Origin: Citrus sinensis
Taxonomy: Eukaryota > Streptophyta > Magnoliopsida > Sapindales > Rutaceae
NCBI RefSeq assembly: GCF_022201045.2
Contig: NC_068564.1
Location: 32,393,001-32,457,000 of the forward strand
DNA: 64,000 nucleotides
Direction of reading: 5' to 3'
Below, piece after piece: positions 57,775-64,000 of this stretch. The position numbers and the translations under genes are program-made. The notes below the pieces were generated by a model that saw only the letters and a list, made by a program, of their open reading frames with translations, was not told where the DNA came from and did no database searches. Positions within the stretch are counted from its first letter, which is position 1. Each line of letters starts with the position of its first letter.

Positions 57775-60280
57775 GTGTCGTGTGTGGAAGGATCCCCTTC
57801 GTGGTCTTCGTATTGGTTGAGGAAAATGAGCTGGAGATAGCTGGATTTTGACACTTAATTATGATAAACCTTGGACCACATATATAGTCTTTCTCTTTCG
57901 CTCACCAAACACGTACATAACCAAAGGGAGAAGGAGCTAGCAAGCCGACTCCATATATTGTCACCGCCGTTCACCAATCGTGTTGCGTATACTTGGACCG
58001 CGTCTACAAAAAGTACTCCGAAAAAGTTAGGATCCATCGATTGGGTAGAATCGTACGATAATATTTATAGAGAGATTTTTTTTCTTTGGTGGGACACCCT
58101 TCTATTCGTCCACTGATTGTGAAATACGTATGAGAAGAAAATTAGAGGCACCATTTATAGAAATAGCCTAAAATTAGATCAATATATAAAAGTAGCCCAC
58201 ATTTATTATTTTTATATGTAGGTTAATTAGTAGCTAAAGAATGGTATTTTGAACATAAACGTCCGTGACAGCAACTGTTGATCGCTCACAGATTGGACAC
58301 TTGACTCCTAACGTGTTGGTTGCCTGTTGAGCTTCATTGATCAAGCGCTTGACGTATGCCACGTTGACGGTTCATGAACCATTTGTTTAGTTCAAAAGAG
58401 TTACTTAGAGCCATTATGTTAGTGTGCACTCTGAATATTTGAGTTTAGAATAAGTTTATTTTATTTCTAAATATTTGAAAGAAAATCAACATTCATTATA
58501 TACATGGAGAACTTTAACACTCAACTCTTAAAAATGATTCAAAGGGGTGCCAACTATCCACAAAATGTCCATTTTTTATAATTAAAATAAGAAAATAGTA
58601 AATGCACTACTTTTCTAAACCGACTCTAATTTTAGGACATTTCTTTTTTTTTTTCTAATATATTATTACCTTATGTACCCAACGTATTTATTACAGTCAA
58701 TAACGTAATTGTAAATTTTAGACTAAATATACACTAGTCAACATTTCTTTGAATTATTGTACGTATAAAGCCCGAGTATAGACTGTCGCTGTGGGAAAAT
58801 TTCAATTCTCACGCACCCTTTATCCAGTGAGTTCACAGCTTCCATGGGGCAGCAACGCCGGGGACCCAACTTCATTATCCTTACGAAAGTTTCTAGAGAA
58901 TAATGACTTGAATGGGCGAATCATGCACAGCACAGCCCCTCCTTTTTAAGCCGCGTCCGCCTTGGGGTATATTTAAAAAAAGTTTTAATAATTCGTGGCT
59001 GCGGCTTTATCCTCGTGTGGGTCAAATTTGATTATGTAATCAGAGCAAGTAAATAACTAAAAAAAGCGGCATTTGCAACTTAATTATTAATTAACTGATG
59101 TTGCCATTTGTCAACTTGATTATGTCACAATCTACTTACCACCATTATTACAAGTCAATACTGATCCATTATAAAACATTATTTAGTATTAGGAAAATAA
59201 TTGTAATTATCGATCACAAGTTTGAACTTTATGTTCTTATACGATGATCACCATTTAAATATGAGCACGCGGGTGGCAGGTGGTCAACAACTTAGAAGCA
59301 TTCTATATTTCTATTTGATGATCAAAACGACGTGGAAAAGGTTAAATACAATCCATTGAAGAAGCACCGCGAAATCCAGTCCTACAATCCACAGCATTTT
59401 TAAGTCGATTGAAGTTGGGCCGTTTCTTTGGAAAGAAAAACGGTTGTGCTCTTTGTGAGAGCAAAGGAGAATTGGGCCTTTATTTGTGTAATCTGGGCTT
59501 CAAAATGTCAACCGAATATGAGATCCTTGGAGATCCAATCAACTTTTATTTTGTGTCAACTTAGCAAATTGTTTTTCTTTTTTCTTTTTAATGTTTATTT
59601 TTTATAGTATCGAATTACTTAATTTTTTGAATGATATTTAATTATTTATGTCATTAAAATGTTTATCATGAGAACATTTTATGATGGTAAGACGTTAGAT
59701 GATGACAATGAAGTTTATAGAGAAGATCAAAATAATTTTCCTTATAGATATGAGAGAAAAAAATTTTTTTAGTTGAATATCATTGATTCAATATCTATTA
59801 GTTTTGAAGTTTTTTGAAGTTTGAAATAGAGTTAATAGAATACTAAATGTTTTAAAATCTAACATTTATAATTTTAATAGAGTAATTATTTTTGGGAAAG
59901 GGAAAACATTGAATTTTTTTTTGTAATTATTAACCAAATAAGGTTTCAAAGGGTTACAAACATTATTATACCATAAAAATCATATTTTTTTTTTATAAAA
60001 ACATTACTTTTAAAGTAAAGATTATTAAATATATAGATAATTATGAATAGGAGTAATAATAGGGAGATGCCTAAAAATTAATTTATTCTACAATTTATAT
60101 GCAACTTAAAAAAATTAAAATCTTAAAATAAATATTGTTATTGTATTAATAAATAGATATCCAAAATACGAAACTAATTCGCCTAGTGCTCAAGCCATTC
60201 CTAACTACTAATTTTTATCATTTAACATTATACAATACAGCTCCTGTACCTAGGCACTAAAGTTTTTGAAACAGCCAGCT
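57775..60280. other. Intergenic between XTH-5 and XTH-6
   Basis: No gene recognised. The DNA is AT-rich after about 59500. Confidence 0.35.
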
Positions 60281-61266
60281 TTAATGGACGGCGCATTCTT
60301 TGGGAAAGCCCTGGGGAAATCGCTTGGTGTCAGTGCAGTAATTGTAAATCATGTGATTCTTCTGCACCCAGTAAAGCCTCCGTTGGTTTGTGGAATCCAT
60401 TTGTTGCAAGAGCCAGGCACGGCTACCATCAGCCTTGAAGTTTCTGTAAGAAGCAGTGAAAGGAGCTTGGCTCCAATCCGTCTTGATTAGCCCACCTCTT
60501 GTAGCCCAGTCATCAGCATTCCAAAGAGATGAGTATACTCTCATTGGCAGATTCTTTGGGAATGGAACGCCTATAGCCTCCAGGTTTTTGAACTCTCTAA
60601 TTGGGATACCATCAACAGAGAAGCTGAAAAAATGCAATTAATTGAACAACACAAGTCAATAAAATTGTAGAAGCGAATGACATACTAATAAGAGAGAAAT
60701 GGACTTTACACAATGCGTTGAGGATTCCAGAGAACTGAATAAGTGTGAAAGTTGACTGTGGGGTCAAACCAGAGGTGAAATTGCTGCTCTCTATCACCCT
60801 TGCCTTGGCTGTACACATTTGTGTGAACTGTGTACGGCTGACCGCTCAGGTTTCCCAAGAATTCAAAGTCTATCTCATCCCATGTTGGTCCTTGTGAGCG
60901 TAGCTACAACCTCGCTCAAAGACTCTCATAATTATTATTAATAAACGTCGTGCAAAGAAATCAATGAAACAGCAGGTGTCGATAAAAAGAAAAGCTTACA
61001 TAATAAGCAGTGACTGTGCCAGCAGAGTTTCGAGGGACAAGCTTGAGTTGCATATCAATCTTGCCGAATAAGTATTGTTTCTTGGACTGGAAGCCTGAGC
61101 CAGAGTAACGGTCGAGAGTGAGAGTAAGCAGCTGGCCGTTGTTGAATATTTTCCCATGACCATCTCCCCATGTGATATCAAATTCCTCATTGAAATTACC
61201 AGCAGAAACAGCAGCTAAACACCCAACAAAAATACACATCATCATCCCAAACGAATCAGAACCCAT
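60281..61266 (-). CDS. XTH-6, XTH lacking a cysteine segment
   Basis: Exons 61266-61000, 60903-60710 and 60623-60281 give 267 residues, the shortest in the array. The frame is open, with signal peptide [31 protein letters not shown] at 97-107 plus [17 protein letters not shown] and [17 protein letters not shown]. After YRNFKAD the sequence goes straight to [13 protein letters not shown], where the sisters carry about 16 more residues of the type [15 protein letters not shown]. Two of the four conserved C-terminal cysteines are therefore missing, in frame (about 48 bp). LVPGNSAG reads [16 protein letters not shown] replaces DKASGSGF, and YWVQKN replaces KWVQKN. It is probably still translated, but one disulfide should be absent. 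Whether it is active is open. Confidence 0.9.
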
Positions 61267-61350
61267 ATCTTTCAGGATTTTGGGAACTGGAGCTCGCTAT
61301 ACTGAATAGTGCATAAATTATTACTAGTTTTGCATGGATGTAATGTAATA

Positions 61351-61360
61351 TTATATAGGG
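61351..61360 (-). promoter_or_regulatory. XTH-6 TATA box
   Basis: CCTATATAA on the minus strand, about 88 bp before the ATG. Confidence 0.55.
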
Positions 61361-62794
61361 GATTGGAGTATAGAAATGGACAAAAGAAGAGTGAAGAAGA
61401 GGGTGCGTTTGGATGGTTGTTTCATGTTTGCCGTTTCTGAAAGTGCAAAGTTGTCAACAGCTGGCTGTGCCATGAATTGAAAGAGAGGAAAATTTGGCTG
61501 TTTCTCATTTGCAGACAGATTATGTGACATGGCCCCAAATTCCAAATGGGGTTCGGTGCCCGCATGCATGCCCACTTGATCTTGAATTGTGATCATGATT
61601 ATCCGGTACTCGCACATATCTATGTAGACACCGGTTTAGGTTGTACTTTTGCTTCTGCCGATTCCACCACCATGGTCCCTGGGGCTCAATCCCGCGTCAA
61701 ATTCTTTCAAGCATTTGACAGACGGTCGGTTAGTCATTGTCGTACTTGTTAACAGGATCAGGTCAAGGAACTGGGGTCCATTAGATGACTATGATACAAA
61801 AGACCAGCTGGTGATATATCATCTAAAACATTGTTACTCAAATACAATCTATCCTTAAAAACAAACCAGAATATCATCCTTTTATTGAAATTAATGCTGT
61901 TAAATACATTGTTTCCCACTTTCCATTAACTACCTCAAGAGTCGGGGAACAGATTATGTTGTATTGTATTCTTTCTCTTTGTTTGTACTTTTTAATTTTC
62001 TTACAACAGTAAGCTGAGATACAGAGCTTTGATTCTTTATTAAAAAAAGGGAGAGAAACCAGGATGCTTTCTTAATAAACAAGTCTTTGAGACAAATTAG
62101 GACATTGTTGGTGCATGCTTTGGGTTCAATGATTAGTTAATTACGTATTATAACTCGTCTTTCTTAACACTTGGTGACATGTTTCCCGTGAGCAGTATCA
62201 CAACCGTATAAATTTTCAATGTAGCATACAATTTCCCCATGCATGGGCGGCTACATGTGACTTGGATAAAAGCCATGACGAAATGAGATTATGGATTGTC
62301 TGCATGAGTTAGGAAAGAAAATTCTCAAGGTAATTGAAACTGAACAAAATCTGAATATTGTTCGATTTAAGGAAAATAATCAACTTTGTTAAATTTTGTG
62401 CAGTTATCCTTAGAAGAAGTTTGGGATAGCCAAAAGCCCATTTCATTTGGGCCGAGCAGGCACCTGAGGGGCCCTTAATATCAATTCCTACCTATTTCTT
62501 CTTGATAATTGGCATGTATAATAATATATTATATTACTTTGCAGAACAATTATCAAATGATGAGGATGGCAACCGAAGTCCAAAATGAAAAAATAAAAAG
62601 ACACATAAATTTTAATGCAACCATCCTACATCATTCATTATTCAAAGACTATTATTTAGATGCATCAAGTGGGAAGCAATATTCTTCTGTTACATGATTG
62701 ATGGCAATCAACAAACCCTATTGAGAAAAGAAGTAGAAGAAAGAATTGAAAGGGGAATTTCTAAACATTGAATGGATTAGAAAAATTCATCATC
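61361..62794. other. Intergenic between XTH-6 and XTH-7
   Basis: XTH-6 distal promoter and XTH-7 3' flank. Short open frames on both strands have no recognisable content. Confidence 0.35.
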
Positions 62795-63867
62795 CTAATT
62801 TTTGTTGGTGAGGGTGCATTCTTGGGGGAGGCCCTGAGGGAACCGACTTGTGTCTGTGCAATAATTGTAAACCATGTAATTTTGCTGCACCCATTTTAGC
62901 TTCCTTTGGCTTGAAAAATCAAGCTCCTGTGAAAACCATGTATTTTTAGTTGTGGAATTTGAGCTGCAAGAAGATATTCCATTGGACCAAACACAAGCTT
63001 TTGCATTGAAGTTTCTGAAGGAAGCAATGAAGGGAGCCTGAGACCAGTCTGTTTTCACCAGTCCTCCTTTTGTAGCCCAGTCATCGGCATTCCACAGGCT
63101 AGCATACGTTCTCATTGATTGTTTTTTCGGATACGGAATGCCGAATGATTCAAGATTCTTGAATTCTCTGATGGGTCTACCATCGATATAGAAGCTGAAC
63201 AAAAAGAAAATGTAATTAAAAGTTAATGGGAGCTTGATAAAATTAAATCCAGGTTTTGAATTTCGCTCACATCAGGGTTGTGTATGTGCTTACACAATGT
63301 GACTAGGATTCCAGAGGATTGAATAGGTGTGAAAATCGGCGGTGGGATCAAACCAGAGGTAGAATTGTTGCTCTCTGTCACCTTTCCCTTGTGTGTAGAC
63401 ATTAGTATGAACAATGTAAGGGTTGCCACTCAAATTCCCCAGGAATTCGAAGTCTATTTCATCCCATGATGCCCCTGGAGATTTTAGCTGCACCGTAGCA
63501 AGTCTATGTATCAGCATAATGACGTGACGACTGATAAGCAAATTATATGTGAAAGGGAACAAGAATCTTTCATTAAGTAGCTTACATAGTAGGCAGTGAC
63601 AGTGCCAGCAGAGTTGTTGGGAACGAGCTTGAGCTGCACATTAAATTTTCCATAGAGAAATTCATTCTTAGACTCGAAGCCAGAGCCAGATGCTTTGTCG
63701 AGAGACAGAGTAAGAAGCTTGCCTTTGTTGAGAATCTTGGCACGGCCATCACCCCATGTAATATCAACATCTTTGTTAAAATTACCAGTATTTGCAACAA
63801 TGAAAGAGCTTGTGACAATAAAAGAGAACAAGAAAATTGGATAAGCAGAATAAGAATAGCAAGCCAT
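62795..63867 (-). CDS. XTH-7, xyloglucan endotransglucosylase/hydrolase
   Basis: Exons 63867-63586, 63487-63294 and 63194-62795 give 291 residues. The signal peptide is [20 protein letters not shown] plus [18 protein letters not shown] lies at 102-112, followed by NLSG. Exon 3 has [30 protein letters not shown] and all four C-terminal cysteines ([18 protein letters not shown]). Exon 1 is somewhat diverged ([33 protein letters not shown] against [20 protein letters not shown]). Frame and splice sites are sound. The promoter continues towards the window edge. Confidence 0.94.
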
Positions 63868-64000
63868 TGACTTCAGGAGCGTTATGCAACTTTAGTTTGA
63901 CGCACTTGAGAATACTGAGTTCCAGGCTATTTATTGGAGCTGCCGGTTAGTGCATCGAATGTTCGCTAAATATTGAAATGTATAGTTGGTTGGTGGGGTG

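Noticed and set aside
61546-61858. Short overlapping frames between XTH-6 and XTH-7
   Set aside because: No conserved motif, no splice or promoter context; judged chance.
1-64000. tRNA, rRNA and CRISPR features
   Set aside because: No cloverleaf, rRNA or spaced-repeat pattern was seen; the repeats present are transposon or tandem types.

Overview
The window is nuclear DNA of a flowering plant, almost certainly a eudicot. It is AT-rich, its genes carry GT-AG introns, and it is littered with LTR, LINE, hAT, CACTA, MULE and small foldback elements. The gene content (nicotianamine-synthase-like genes, xyloglucan endotransglucosylase/hydrolases) and the element mix suggest a woody rosid, but species cannot be fixed from sequence alone.

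Layout. (1) 1-22.8 kb: four intronless nicotianamine-synthase-like genes, all on the plus strand (1493, 11188, 16750, 21948). The gaps between them hold two copia fossils, a CACTA remnant, a BUD31 retropseudogene, a LINE RNase H tail, an unidentified two-exon coiled-coil reading frame and a decayed ribose-5-phosphate isomerase gene. (2) 23.2-29.1 kb, minus strand: two XTH genes flank a three-exon nucleotide-diphospho-sugar transferase (XTH-1 has a broken signal peptide). (3) 30.3-34.6 kb: a 5'-truncated LINE with a perfect 13-bp target duplication, split by a 2.5-kb solo LTR. (4) 37.9-43.7 kb: a young Ty3/gypsy-type LTR element whose 816-bp LTRs differ at about 13 sites, all transitions. (5) 45.8-63.9 kb, minus strand: five more XTH genes. 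XTH-3 carries a nonsense codon and XTH-6 lacks a disulfide-bearing segment. Between XTH-3 and XTH-4 sit a 1.76-kb MULE and a 1.13-kb hAT element, the latter with a perfect 8-bp target duplication.

How the genes work. NAS proteins condense three S-adenosylmethionines into nicotianamine, the chelator that moves iron, copper and zinc within the plant. The four here are 284-286 residues and stop just after the Rossmann core, without the C-terminal tail of classical NAS. XTH proteins are secreted and cut and rejoin xyloglucan in the wall; this array shows every stage from intact copy to pseudogene. The two families are unrelated in function and each expanded by local tandem duplication, visible also in shared promoter blocks (NAS) and a duplicated block of at least 2.4-3.2 kb (XTH-3/XTH-4).

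I found no wholly new multi-gene system. The points most worth a second look are the tail-less NAS array with conserved promoter blocks, XTH-6 without its cysteine segment, the altered DxD of the sugar transferase, the unidentified coiled-coil reading frame, and the MULE with a gene-like GC-richer core.
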